IMG/VR virus record: IMGVR_UViG_3300021185_003651
Location: 1-39,323 of that record
From: a virus
Length of the DNA: 39,323 nt
Reading direction: 5' to 3' (one strand)
Position 1 is the stretch's first letter; every line of letters starts with the position of its first letter. A program made the position numbers and the translations under genes. A model generated the notes under the pieces. That model was not told the origin of the DNA. It was given only the letters and a program-made list of their open reading frames with translations, and searched no databases. Positions 1-6,749 of the stretch are shown piece by piece.

Positions 1-597
1 CTTGTTAAATCTCCAAGCGCCGAGGCTTTGGGCAGCTTTGATAATAGCACATCTGGCTTTGTGGACGCTACTGGTGCCGCCGCTGCCGCCCCAGTACAAG
101 GGGTGGAAATAAACGGAACCACAATTACACCGGATAGCAATGGAATTGCGAATGTTGGCGCGATCACGGGTCTTACTCTTAATGGCACCGCATTAACGCC
201 GAGCAGTGGTGACGTATCGGTTACTGCGCTTACAGGCTTAAGCTTTAATGGCACAGCCGTAACAGCAACGACTGCGGGAGGTGTTAGTGTATCTGCCTTA
301 ACCGGCGTGACGTTTGGAAACGGCGGCACGGCGAGTGTATCAAGCGCAGGCGATATAACGCTTGGCAATATGGCGGGCATCGATGGGATTACAACTACTA
401 ATGCCAGTACGTTTTTAGCCAACACTATTATTACAAATGATATGCTGGCGGGCAGCATTACCGCTGGCAAGCTACAAGCAACAACTCTCAGTGGTATTTT
501 TGTTGACGCTGGCACCCTTACGGCAGGCGTTTTGCAATCGTCAGATGGTGATTTTGTAGTCGACTTAAATAATAAAACCATAACGATAACGGTATAA
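1..597 (+). CDS. Tail fibre/collar protein, C-terminal part (gene cut by the window start)
   Basis: The frame is open from base 1 to the TAA at 595-597, with no convincing start inside; the TTG at 28 has no ribosome-binding site. The 198 residues are Gly/Thr/Ala/Val-rich with repeated short beta-strand units of the pattern (L/I)-x-x-N-G-T-x-(L/V)-T, as in phage fibre shafts. The C-terminal end carries an N-D-M-L-A-G-S-I-T-A-G-K-L type segment common in marine phage fibres. It is in frame with the gene that runs off the right edge from 39066, giving one protein of 284 residues. The NlpC/P60 gene starts 2 bp downstream, so it belongs to the late tail operon. A role in adsorption is inferred from composition and context. 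Confidence 0.7.
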   Translation, partial: LVKSPSAEALGSFDNSTSGFVDATGAAAAAPVQGVEINGTTITPDSNGIANVGAITGLTLNGTALTPSSGDVSVTALTGLSFNGTAVTATTAGGVSVSALTGVTFGNGGTASVSSAGDITLGNMAGIDGITTTNASTFLANTIITNDMLAGSITAGKLQATTLSGIFVDAGTLTAGVLQSSDGDFVVDLNNKTITITV

Positions 598-598
598 A

Positions 599-1264
599 AT
601 GATAGAACAACGGATAAGCGATTTAAACCCATTTATGAAGCTGACGCAGTATTACCTTAGTGGCGAAATTGCGGCAGATGCAGATGTTTGGATCGAAAAT
701 ATACGTGGGCGGGGGCGCATAACAACCACCCAGCCAACCTCTATGTTGTGCCGCGTTATACGGGCCGACACGCTAGGCTTAGCCGAAGAACCGACTGTGC
801 CTACAGCAATGATAGAATGGCCCTCTGGGCGCACTAAAATGTACCTACCAGACGCATGGGTTGCCGAGCCACCATATGAGGGGCGGCAGTGGGTGCGGGG
901 TGAATACGATTGTTTTAGTTTGGTGGCTGATTACTACAAGCGCGAAACTGAACACGACATGACGGGTCTAGCGTCACTGGCGCTAAGAATATCCGACACT
1001 AACACCATGGATAGCGTTTTCCATGAACACCCAGAATACGAAAACTGGGAACCTATAACCAACCCAGATATAGGCGATGGCATTTTCTTTAATGTAAACG
1101 GGTTGGGTTTTGGCCAAGGTAGCAACCTTCCAAACCATTGCGGCGTTTACCTTGGGGACGGTAACTTTTTGCACCACTTTAGCGGGCGGCTTAGCTGTGT
1201 AGAGTCGCTAGATAGCGAATGGAAGAAATATATTTTGCACTATGTGAGGCTGCGCAATGGCTAA
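599..1264 (+). CDS. NlpC/P60-type tail-tip peptidoglycan hydrolase
   Basis: 221 residues. The C-terminal half has the NlpC/P60 pattern seen in phage tail assembly hydrolases: a G-E-Y-D-C-F-S-L-V segment with the candidate catalytic Cys near residue 105, and N-H-C-G-V-Y-L-G-D-G followed by H-H-F near residue 190 with the catalytic His. The N-terminal part resembles the small domain that links such enzymes to the tail tip. It would cleave peptidoglycan cross-links during DNA entry. The ATG follows the fibre stop by 1 nt and the end overlaps the next gene by 8 bp, so translation is probably coupled. Confidence 0.75.
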   Translation: MIEQRISDLNPFMKLTQYYLSGEIAADADVWIENIRGRGRITTTQPTSMLCRVIRADTLGLAEEPTVPTAMIEWPSGRTKMYLPDAWVAEPPYEGRQWVRGEYDCFSLVADYYKRETEHDMTGLASLALRISDTNTMDSVFHEHPEYENWEPITNPDIGDGIFFNVNGLGFGQGSNLPNHCGVYLGDGNFLHHFSGRLSCVESLDSEWKKYILHYVRLRNG

Positions 1265-2312
1265 AACACTTTTTGCGCGTGGTTCAGACGGTAAGGTAGC
1301 GATCTTTGAAGGTGGCGCACCAACTACAGTGACGTTTGGTGATATACGCACAAACCCATATGGCGCGAATGGTGTACAAGGCAGTGGCACGTTAACGAGT
1401 GGCACCCATAAGTTTGTTGCGTATGGCAACGACATTCAGCTTGGCGCGCCAGCCCCAACTGACGCTAATACGGCGCAGCGCATTCATGTACGTCTTACCA
1501 ATGCCCAAGGCAATGTTTACAACCGCTATCTTGCTTTGCCAGCGGCAGCACGGGCTTCGGATGTGTTTTTAAAAGCGATGCCACTGCAACAGGGCCAAAT
1601 TTTATATACCAACACACCCATGTTGCAGTACGCGACAGGTTACGACAAGTTTACAGACCCGGTTGCTAACCTTGGCGATATATATTTTCACAGTGACTTG
1701 GGTTATATTGGTAACAGTGCAGTGATTACAGCAAACGCAGCCCATCCGGTTCGCACAAGATCAACAAGCTCAAGCAAACGCTTTTTCAGCACCAGCACAT
1801 GGAACAACCCAGTTACCGGCGAACAAGATTACGCTATTGGCACCCATAGCTTTGGAACATCAAACGTGCCTTTCATATGTAAAATAGGCACAAACCAAGC
1901 GCCTGCCGGGACAATAATACAGCAAGTCGGCCAAAGTGTTCGCGTGGTTTTCCCTTATATAACAAGCACCCATGTGCGTGTGAAAGAACAGTTTATTACA
2001 TTTAATGATAGCCTGCCCGCCCACACACAAAGCTATACGTTTTATGTGTTTAATTCGCTATTTACAGCTAGCGGGTCAACCAGCATTAGCGCCAGTGGTT
2101 CGAGCTTCACGGCAGGCTTTGGTAAGCTAAACAGTTCTTTTCGCTACCACCGGAAAACATCATCCAGCCCAGACTTTTATGTAACCGCTGGGGCCACGGC
2201 AGACGTTAATACAGGCGCTATAAAAATAGTGATGCCCGATGGCACAACCACTACCGATACGGCCTATGCAGGATCATTTACCGGCACTACATCTACAGGC
2301 ATAAAAATATGA
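1257..2312 (+). CDS. Putative tail-tip or fibre structural protein
   Basis: 351 residues, not assigned to a family. Rich in Thr, Ser, Gly and Asn with few charged residues, like beta-rich tail proteins. It has no signal peptide or membrane segment. Its start overlaps the NlpC/P60 gene by 8 bp and its end overlaps the next gene by 4 bp (ATGA), so it is part of one tightly packed tail operon. Position after a tail-tip hydrolase suggests a tip or receptor-binding component (inference). Confidence 0.6.
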   Translation: MAKTLFARGSDGKVAIFEGGAPTTVTFGDIRTNPYGANGVQGSGTLTSGTHKFVAYGNDIQLGAPAPTDANTAQRIHVRLTNAQGNVYNRYLALPAAARASDVFLKAMPLQQGQILYTNTPMLQYATGYDKFTDPVANLGDIYFHSDLGYIGNSAVITANAAHPVRTRSTSSSKRFFSTSTWNNPVTGEQDYAIGTHSFGTSNVPFICKIGTNQAPAGTIIQQVGQSVRVVFPYITSTHVRVKEQFITFNDSLPAHTQSYTFYVFNSLFTASGSTSISASGSSFTAGFGKLNSSFRYHRKTSSSPDFYVTAGATADVNTGAIKIVMPDGTTTTDTAYAGSFTGTTSTGIKI

Positions 2313-3118
2313 GTTTTACCGCTAACTCCAACAGAATAAAAGTGACGGACGGGTCGGATGTTGTGTTCGATACAAACACGCCAATGCCGCATATTGTGCA
2401 AACCATAACGGGTAATGTCACTCACACATTTGACAATACAACTACATCGGCATCCGAAACCTATGGCTATGATTTCCAAAGCATACATTGTCCATATGAT
2501 CAGTACGAATTTTGCGCATATAGCTATTACGATGATTGCGCTTGGGCTTTTTATAGTTCCTGCCAATCCATGCAATACAACTTTACATACGGCTCGATGG
2601 AATGCGTAGCCGGGACAACGTGTTACGGTGGGTTTGTTTGTGAAGCGGGTTGGGTCACCTATTATAATGACATGATTTACAATACGTGTATCAAGACAAA
2701 TGATGCGAAAGATCAAACCGACACTTACACTATTGGCACCTTAAATAATAGCGTCGAAGCTGATTTTTTAATTGTGGTATGTAACGGGAACCGTACAACG
2801 GCAGGCAGCGATTTTACCTTTGGATCGTTTGTTACCGCTATTCCAATCAATCAAAACTTTGCCGCAAATGGCAGCACTATTTTAGAAAGTTCTTTTTTAG
2901 GTGGCGGCGCATCTTGGCTGCGTAGGATTATGCACGTTTTCCCAGATGGAAGCGACATTAAGGTAACTTTTAAGCATAGCAGCATCGCTGAAACAGCCAA
3001 TGTTGTTACGACAAATATTTGCGCACCATCTTTGCCCGGTTGTGGCGCGACAGACAGGCCAATAGCTAGTACCTTTGATTTAGACTTTACGGTTTACGCC
3101 GGTAAATTTACGCAGTGA
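2309..3118 (+). CDS. Cys- and Tyr-rich putative receptor-binding or tail-tip protein
   Basis: 269 residues, no family recognised. The segment from about residue 50 to 130 has eight Cys among many Tyr, Phe and Trp (for example H-C-P-Y-D-Q-Y-E-F-C), and three more Cys lie in the C-terminal third. No signal peptide is visible, so any disulfides would form after lysis or in the virion. The ATG overlaps the upstream stop. Place in the tail operon and unusual composition suggest an exposed adhesion module. Confidence 0.55.
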   Translation: MSFTANSNRIKVTDGSDVVFDTNTPMPHIVQTITGNVTHTFDNTTTSASETYGYDFQSIHCPYDQYEFCAYSYYDDCAWAFYSSCQSMQYNFTYGSMECVAGTTCYGGFVCEAGWVTYYNDMIYNTCIKTNDAKDQTDTYTIGTLNNSVEADFLIVVCNGNRTTAGSDFTFGSFVTAIPINQNFAANGSTILESSFLGGGASWLRRIMHVFPDGSDIKVTFKHSSIAETANVVTTNICAPSLPGCGATDRPIASTFDLDFTVYAGKFTQ

Positions 3119-3125
3119 GGAATCC

Positions 3126-3428
3126 ATGGATTATTTTGGGAACACAATACCAGATGACACAGTCATCAACATAACACCAAGAAAGACTTTTGTGTTCGAA
3201 GGCGATGCAAAAAAGATTTCTAAAATGACGCTGGTTGCAAAAGCTACAAGCGGTGAAAGTGTGGTTTATGTTGAAAAAGATTTGGAGCTTGCGGAAGCTG
3301 ATTACATTACTTGGGATGAATCTGCTACATCTCTGACAATTTTAGAAGAAGTATGTCGAAATGCTGTGGCCGATGGCTATGCAACAGAAATAGCAACAGC
3401 GCTAAATAACGCGATAGGGGGCGAGTAA
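3126..3428 (+). CDS. Small tail-operon protein, unknown function
   Basis: 100 residues, preceded by a good ribosome-binding site (GAGGAATCC then ATG). Predicted beta-rich N-terminal part with an F-V-F-E-G-D motif and a helical Ala-rich C-terminus. No family recognised. The stop overlaps the next ATG (TAATG), so the two are likely co-translated. Confidence 0.5.
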   Translation: MDYFGNTIPDDTVINITPRKTFVFEGDAKKISKMTLVAKATSGESVVYVEKDLELAEADYITWDESATSLTILEEVCRNAVADGYATEIATALNNAIGGE

Positions 3429-3643
3429 TGGCCACCTATGACCTATGCCGCATTGTAACCACCTCGCATGCCATAGTTGGCGATACGGCCACTGTGCGGG
3501 CTGAAATAAGTGAGCAGCTAAATACCTATATCCGTGTTGTTGATGCCATAACGGTGCAAGTCCCAAACTATAGCACTTTTGATGGGGATGCCGCCGTAGC
3601 CGAGTTTGCGCTTGGAATTTATAATGCGGCACAAAATGAGTAA
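3428..3643 (+). CDS. Small tail-operon protein, unknown function
   Basis: 71 residues, mixed alpha/beta, one Cys near the N-terminus, no motif recognised. Start and stop both overlap neighbouring genes by one base (TAATG junctions), a strong sign of a real gene in a translationally coupled string. Its size and place between tail genes and the nuclease gene give no clear function. Confidence 0.5.
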   Translation: MATYDLCRIVTTSHAIVGDTATVRAEISEQLNTYIRVVDAITVQVPNYSTFDGDAAVAEFALGIYNAAQNE

Positions 3644-4023
3644 TGAAGTTTAACGAAAGCCACTTAAAAGGAGGGTGGGCAGAAGCAGTCGCAACAGCGT
3701 ATTTCTTACAAAACGGATTTATGGTGTTCAATAACGTAATGGCGGCAGGGCCAATTGATATTATAGTAGTACACCCAAAAATGGGCGCGTTCATGCTTGA
3801 TATTAAATTGGAAAGCAAACGTCACATTACACACGCAAGCGGTAACAGGTCGAAAAATAGTTACCGGATAAATAGACCACTTAAACCATTACAAAAGTGG
3901 CTTCGCGTTCATACGGTATATGTAAGCGCAAAACAGGGAGTGAAAATATTGCCGCCCATAAAAGGGCTCGACGGTGACTGTGATAACCGGCCAAAGGCGT
4001 TGCGCCTAAAGCCTAAAAAATAG
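3643..4023 (+). CDS. PD-(D/E)XK-fold nuclease, Holliday-resolvase-like
   Basis: 126 residues. The order helix (W-A-E-A-V-A-T-A-Y-F-L-Q-N-G-F), then G-P-I-D-I-I-V, then F-M-L-D-I-K-L-E matches the PD-(D/E)XK core, with D near residue 39 and a D-x-K pair near residues 51-53 as metal and catalytic positions. A basic Lys/Arg-rich tail follows. Such small phage nucleases resolve or trim branched DNA before packaging; the exact substrate cannot be read from sequence. It sits between tail and lysis genes, so it is expressed late. Confidence 0.6.
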   Translation: MKFNESHLKGGWAEAVATAYFLQNGFMVFNNVMAAGPIDIIVVHPKMGAFMLDIKLESKRHITHASGNRSKNSYRINRPLKPLQKWLRVHTVYVSAKQGVKILPPIKGLDGDCDNRPKALRLKPKK

Positions 4024-4033
4024 GATCGTTAAT

Positions 4034-4516
4034 ATGGCATTTAAATTGTCTAGCCGTAGCTTAGCAAAGCTAGAAGGCGTTCACCCCGACATGGTAAAAG
4101 TTTGCATGGAAGCCATCAAACAAACCACTGTTGATTTTGGAATAACGTGCGGCATGAGAACCCTTGCAGAGCAAAAAGAATTGGTGCGCACGAAGCGCAG
4201 TCAAACTCTAAAAAGCAAACACCTAGAAGGCTTGGCCGTGGATGTGGTTGCATATTTTGGGTCGGAAGTTTCGTGGGATGGCGCGGTTTATGATGATATT
4301 GCTGACGCATTTGCACAAGCCAGCCACGACTTGTCTATACCAGTACGGTGGGGCGGCGCATGGCAAATCAATTCAATATCGCACTACAACGACAACATGG
4401 AAGCGGCGACCAACAGTTATGTTGATTTAAGGCGCAGCCAAGGAAAACGGCCATTTTTTGATGGGCCGCATTTCGAATTGTCAGCCGCTAATTCACTGGC
4501 AGAGGAATATCAATAA
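4034..4516 (+). CDS. Endolysin, M15 family D-Ala/L-Ala-D-Glu carboxypeptidase-like
   Basis: 160 residues. The M15/VanY zinc motif S-x-H-x-x-G-x-A-x-D is present (S61, H63, D70) and the third ligand is in G-P-H-F-E-L (H146). The G-M-R-T-L-A-E-Q motif near residue 40 is also typical. It would cut the peptide stems of peptidoglycan. There is no signal peptide, so release would depend on the holin genes that follow directly. The next gene starts at its stop codon (TAATG). Confidence 0.85.
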   Translation: MAFKLSSRSLAKLEGVHPDMVKVCMEAIKQTTVDFGITCGMRTLAEQKELVRTKRSQTLKSKHLEGLAVDVVAYFGSEVSWDGAVYDDIADAFAQASHDLSIPVRWGGAWQINSISHYNDNMEAATNSYVDLRRSQGKRPFFDGPHFELSAANSLAEEYQ

Positions 4517-4839
4517 TGCCAGCCGCTAAGAAATTCGAACCAGATTCCAGATTTGCAATCTACGACCTAAACCATGACGGTACGGTTACAGATGAAGAAA
4601 TGGCTCAAGCCAAAGAAATGCTGGAAATGGAATTGCGCGAAGAAAAAGCAGAAGCGCAAAAGCGAATGGCATGGGTAGCTGTGGCAAGCATGATTGCTTT
4701 CATGTTGTTGCCGTTATTGCCGTTTATACCAGACAACCGTTTACAAACCTTGGCCAGCTTAAGCGATATGCTTTTCCTTAGCCAAGCATCAATTGTCGGC
4801 TTTTATTTTGGCGCGCAGGCGTACATGAGCCGTAAATAG
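4516..4839 (+). CDS. EF-hand-containing membrane protein, lysis accessory or holin-like
   Basis: 107 residues. Residues 17-28 form a canonical EF-hand loop (D17, N19, D21, T23, T25, E28), followed by a charged coiled-coil helix and two hydrophobic segments (about 51-70 and 80-98) separated by a short P-D-N-R loop. Two TM segments beside an endolysin suggest a holin or antiholin. The single Ca2+ loop is unusual for a lysis gene. Function is inferred from context. Confidence 0.6.
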   Translation: MPAAKKFEPDSRFAIYDLNHDGTVTDEEMAQAKEMLEMELREEKAEAQKRMAWVAVASMIAFMLLPLLPFIPDNRLQTLASLSDMLFLSQASIVGFYFGAQAYMSRK

Positions 4840-4853
4840 AAAGGTATCACACT

Positions 4854-5240
4854 ATGATACAGGCATTTTTAGGGCCAATAGCCAGCTTAGCAGGCACATG
4901 GTTAAATGGAAAAGTAGAAACCAAAGCAGCGGAAACGCGCATGAAGGTATCTGAGGCAGACGCAAAAGCAAAAATTATGTTGTCAGCCGCTACAAGCGAA
5001 GCCGATTGGGAGCGCATAATGGCGCAAGGATCGCAAAACAGTCTCAAGGATGAATGGCTGGTTGGCTTATTCAGCATCCCTTTAATATTATCGTTTTGTG
5101 GTGAGTGGGGGCGTAAGACTGTGGCTGATGGCTTTGCAGCGCTCTCCACCATGCCAGAGTGGTATCAATATACGCTAGGCGTAATTGTCGCGAGTAGCTT
5201 CGCTGTGCGCGGTGCAACTAAGTTTTTTAGCAAACGCTAG
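4854..5240 (+). CDS. Putative holin, 3-TM gene-transfer-release type
   Basis: 128 residues: an N-terminal hydrophobic stretch (about 1-17), a charged Ala/Lys/Glu helix (18-60), then two strong TM segments (about 66-83 and 105-121) and a basic tail. This order, with W and P residues at the membrane edge, resembles the holin_3TM family first described with gene transfer agents (recognised by eye). It is the last gene of the late lysis block and is followed by the small-RNA locus. Confidence 0.6.
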   Translation: MIQAFLGPIASLAGTWLNGKVETKAAETRMKVSEADAKAKIMLSAATSEADWERIMAQGSQNSLKDEWLVGLFSIPLILSFCGEWGRKTVADGFAALSTMPEWYQYTLGVIVASSFAVRGATKFFSKR

Positions 5241-5247
5241 ATATAGC

Positions 5248-5276
5248 TTGTAAAGTAGCGCCAATGGCGATATATA
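5248..5276 (+). promoter_or_regulatory. Operator-containing promoter P1 of the putative small RNA
   Basis: -35 TTGTAA (5248-5253), 17-bp spacer holding GCCAATGGC (5260-5268), -10 TATATA (5271-5276). It is aligned exactly like the other promoters of the family but points to the plus strand, where no gene follows. The predicted start is near 5283. Confidence 0.6.
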
Positions 5277-5282
5277 GAGGCA

Positions 5283-5361
5283 TGAGGTCGATTGCCAATT
5301 GTCAACCTCGTTGGGTTCAAATTGGTAGTGGGGGGTGCGCATTGCGCGCCCCTCACTTTTA
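5283..5361 (+). ncRNA. Putative small regulatory RNA complementary to early mRNA leaders
   Basis: Predicted transcript of about 80 nt between promoter P1 and an intrinsic terminator. The 5' part can fold with GAGGT (5284-5288) pairing ACCTC (5305-5309). The linker 5310-5327 is not paired in this simple fold and begins GTTGGGTTC, the exact complement of the GAACCCAAC leader near start codons of many early genes. No convincing ORF is present. The targets carry GAACCCAAC in the sense orientation relative to their promoter, whereas this locus carries the complement, which favours an antisense role. It could instead be the 3' UTR of the late lysis operon, or an RNA processed from it. Confidence 0.5.
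5328..5361 (+). terminator. Intrinsic terminator of the small RNA and/or late operon
   Basis: 13-bp stem (5328-5340 with 5344-5356, two G-T wobbles), ATT loop, followed by TTTT at 5357-5360. There is no T-run on the other strand, so it acts mainly on plus-strand transcripts. It overlaps the 3' end of the convergent SleB gene. Confidence 0.75.
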
Positions 5362-5766
5362 ACCAAGCGGCACATTAGCCGCATACGTTTTTTCTTCCAG
5401 TTCCATGTAGAATATGTGTTTGCCCACACGGCCTATAGGCTCAAACAAATCAGCCCAATAAGGTCGCACATATGTAGCATGGTAAAAAGTAGCCCCATGC
5501 CCCAAAACCTTCCCATCAAGCGCATCTTGCGCAATATTTACAGCCGTGGCAAACGCGGTTTTATCGCGGGGCTTATCGCTCTTGCCATCCCAATAAAACG
5601 AGAATTGATCTTTTTGCATAACAACCGCGCAAACATTGTTTGGAAAGCCGTTGTCCTGTACGCGATTTATCACGACTTCTGCAACGGCTAGCTGGCCATC
5701 AAGGTTTTCGCCGCGTGCTTCGTGGTACACAGCAAGCGCTAAGCACATAAGGGGAGTGGTAAACAT
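5359..5766 (-). CDS. SleB-type cell wall hydrolase (Hydrolase_2)
   Basis: 135 residues, about the size of the bare SleB catalytic domain. Visible family motifs are H-E-A-R-G-E near residue 15 (catalytic Glu), A-V-A-E-V-V-I-N-R-V, V-C-A-V-V-M-Q-K-D-Q-F-S-F and F-Y-H-A-T-Y-V-R-P. It is expected to cut the glycan strand. The short hydrophobic N-terminus (residues 1-13) runs straight into the catalytic motif and is not a clear signal peptide. The ATG overlaps the upstream stop (TAATG). It is third in a minus-strand operon driven by an operator-containing promoter, separate from the late lysis genes. Confidence 0.8.
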   Translation of the reverse strand: MFTTPLMCLALAVYHEARGENLDGQLAVAEVVINRVQDNGFPNNVCAVVMQKDQFSFYWDGKSDKPRDKTAFATAVNIAQDALDGKVLGHGATFYHATYVRPYWADLFEPIGRVGKHIFYMELEEKTYAANVPLG

Positions 5767-5957
5767 TACTGCACCCCCTCTTCCATTTCGCTAAGCGCAC
5801 GCTTTAACGCACGCTTTATGCGCTTCGATCTGTCTGGCAATATAAGCGCATCAAGACCCTCAATAAGCCACTCCAATTCTTGCTCTGTGGCCGTAACTTG
5901 CTTTGCGGGTAATATGTAAACACCACCATCGATGTTTGTTTGCTGTAAAAACCTCAT
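5766..5957 (-). CDS. Small protein in the SleB operon, unknown function
   Basis: 63 residues, no family recognised. An N-terminal beta segment with Y-I-L-P-A-K-Q-V is followed by a basic amphipathic helix (R-S-K-R-I-K-R-A-L-K-R-A-L). It overlaps its upstream neighbour by 4 bp and SleB by one base, so all three are co-translated. Confidence 0.5.
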   Translation of the reverse strand: MRFLQQTNIDGGVYILPAKQVTATEQELEWLIEGLDALILPDRSKRIKRALKRALSEMEEGVQ

Positions 5958-6397
5958 GCCAACGCTCCTACCAATTTCTGCGTTTCAAGCGTTTGGCTGT
6001 ATGCTTTAGCTTCGCTATCGTGTGCTGGGCGCACATAGGTGGTGCCGCCTACGTTTTGGAAAAGCATGTTAAGAGTGACAGGGCGGTCAAATGTAACAGT
6101 CTGGCTCTCGACCCAAATGTCTGGCACCCGTGCGCTTAGCTGGCCAATCATAAAATGATTGTATTCGAGTATGTCGTTAAACCGCATACCTTGGTTGAGC
6201 GCACGCGCAGCAACACCCAGCTTGAAAATGTCGTTATTGGCGGCAACAAGATATTTATAAACTTGCCCGCCACGCATAGTTTTTTGGTTAGCGTTAAGCG
6301 CCTTCTTCGAAAGCGCGTTGGGACATATAAAACTGCACCACAAAAACCCGTGGGTTTCATAGTCAGCGTTAAATTCTACTGTATAAGGCTTAAACAT
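5954..6397 (-). CDS. First gene of the SleB operon, unknown function
   Basis: 147 residues from the ATG at 6397, chosen over an in-frame TTG two codons upstream because AAAGGA lies 6 nt before the ATG. Mixed alpha/beta, several Asn and aromatic residues, no TM segment; not recognised. The 5' UTR has the leader GAACCCAAC at 6416-6424 and an operator-containing promoter, so it should respond with the other early units. Confidence 0.5.
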   Translation of the reverse strand: MFKPYTVEFNADYETHGFLWCSFICPNALSKKALNANQKTMRGGQVYKYLVAANNDIFKLGVAARALNQGMRFNDILEYNHFMIGQLSARVPDIWVESQTVTFDRPVTLNMLFQNVGGTTYVRPAHDSEAKAYSQTLETQKLVGALA

Positions 6398-6415
6398 GGC
6401 CAATCCTTTAGTTTA

Positions 6416-6459
6416 GTTGGGTTCGTCATGTTTGTAGCGCCGTTGGCACTATATGTAAA
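6416..6459 (-). promoter_or_regulatory. Operator-containing promoter P2 plus GAACCCAAC leader
   Basis: -35 TTTACA (6454-6459), 17-bp spacer TATAGTGCCAACGGCGC, -10 TACAAA (6431-6436). The palindrome core has one change (GCCAACGGC on the minus strand, 6439-6447). The start would be near 6424, so the leader GAACCCAAC (6416-6424) lies at the very 5' end, 19 nt before the ATG. Confidence 0.55.
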
Positions 6460-6487
6460 GTCCCTTCAATAAGTATAAATGCCACTT

Positions 6488-6503
6488 AGCGCAAATTTGC
6501 GCT
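6488..6503. repeat. Palindrome flanking attP, left copy
   Basis: Perfect 16-bp palindrome AGCGCAAATTTGCGCT followed by TTT on the plus strand. A near-identical copy lies at 6733-6748, so the pair brackets the attP core. It could be a bidirectional terminator or a protein-binding site of the integration complex. Confidence 0.5.
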
Positions 6504-6588
6504 TTTAACTTTGATCGGAAGGCCAAAGCAGCAAAAAGTTATAAAAGGCTAACAGCCCCTTAAAACATTGATTTTGTTGAAAGTATGG

Positions 6589-6651
6589 TGGCGGAGACGA
6601 AGGGATTCGAACCCTCGAGACCCTTCCGGGCCTACTCCCTTAGCAGGGGAA
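6589..6651 (-). other. attP core: 3' part of a tRNA-Ser(GCU) gene
   Basis: Read on the minus strand this is the anticodon arm to CCA of a tRNA-Ser: anticodon loop CTGCTAA with anticodon GCT at 6642-6644, anticodon stem 6635-6639/6647-6651 (last pair only G-U), long variable arm with paired GGCCC and GGGTC, T-loop TTCGAAT within 6600-6616, acceptor strand CGTCTCC at 6593-6599, then G and CCA (6589-6591). The D-arm and the 5' acceptor strand (GGAGACG) are absent, so it is not a complete tRNA gene. This is the usual form of an attP that restores the host tRNA 3' end on integration. The integrase gene ends about 950 bp away. Confidence 0.85.
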
Positions 6652-6749
6652 TAATTTATAGCGCGGCACCCTGCAAACTATAGAATACTCGACTCTAGAA
6701 TTGCGAGGTTATGAACCTCAATGCGGGGTTTCAGCGCAACTTTGCGCTA
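6652..6749. other. Non-coding attP arm region with hairpins
   Basis: No gene seen. It holds a 6-bp hairpin GAGGTT-ATG-AACCTC (6705-6719) and the palindrome at 6733-6748 directly after the stop of the 6750-7487 gene. Together with 6460-6588, which is also gene-free apart from the palindrome at 6488, this is the place where integrase arm-type and IHF sites would be expected; none can be assigned by eye. Confidence 0.4.
6733..6748. repeat. Palindrome flanking attP, right copy
   Basis: AGCGCAACTTTGCGCT, one base different from the copy at 6488-6503. It sits 1 bp beyond the stop of the minus-strand gene 6750-7487. A terminator role is possible, but no strong T-run follows on the minus strand. Confidence 0.45.

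Noticed and set aside
1102-1110. GTTGGGTTT in the NlpC/P60 gene as a second small-RNA-like seed
   Set aside because: It is in coding sequence on a late mRNA, with no promoter or terminator around it.
5175-5429. Minus-strand frame across the small-RNA locus
   Set aside because: No ribosome-binding site, overlaps the holin and SleB ends, composition unlike a protein; the GAACCCAAC on this strand has no gene behind it.
5335-5691. Plus-strand 118-residue frame opposite SleB
   Set aside because: Its start lies inside the terminator hairpin, it has no ribosome-binding site, and it mirrors the clear SleB gene.
6586-6651. A functional phage tRNA-Ser gene
   Set aside because: The D-arm and 5' acceptor strand are missing; only the 3' part is present, as in an attP core.
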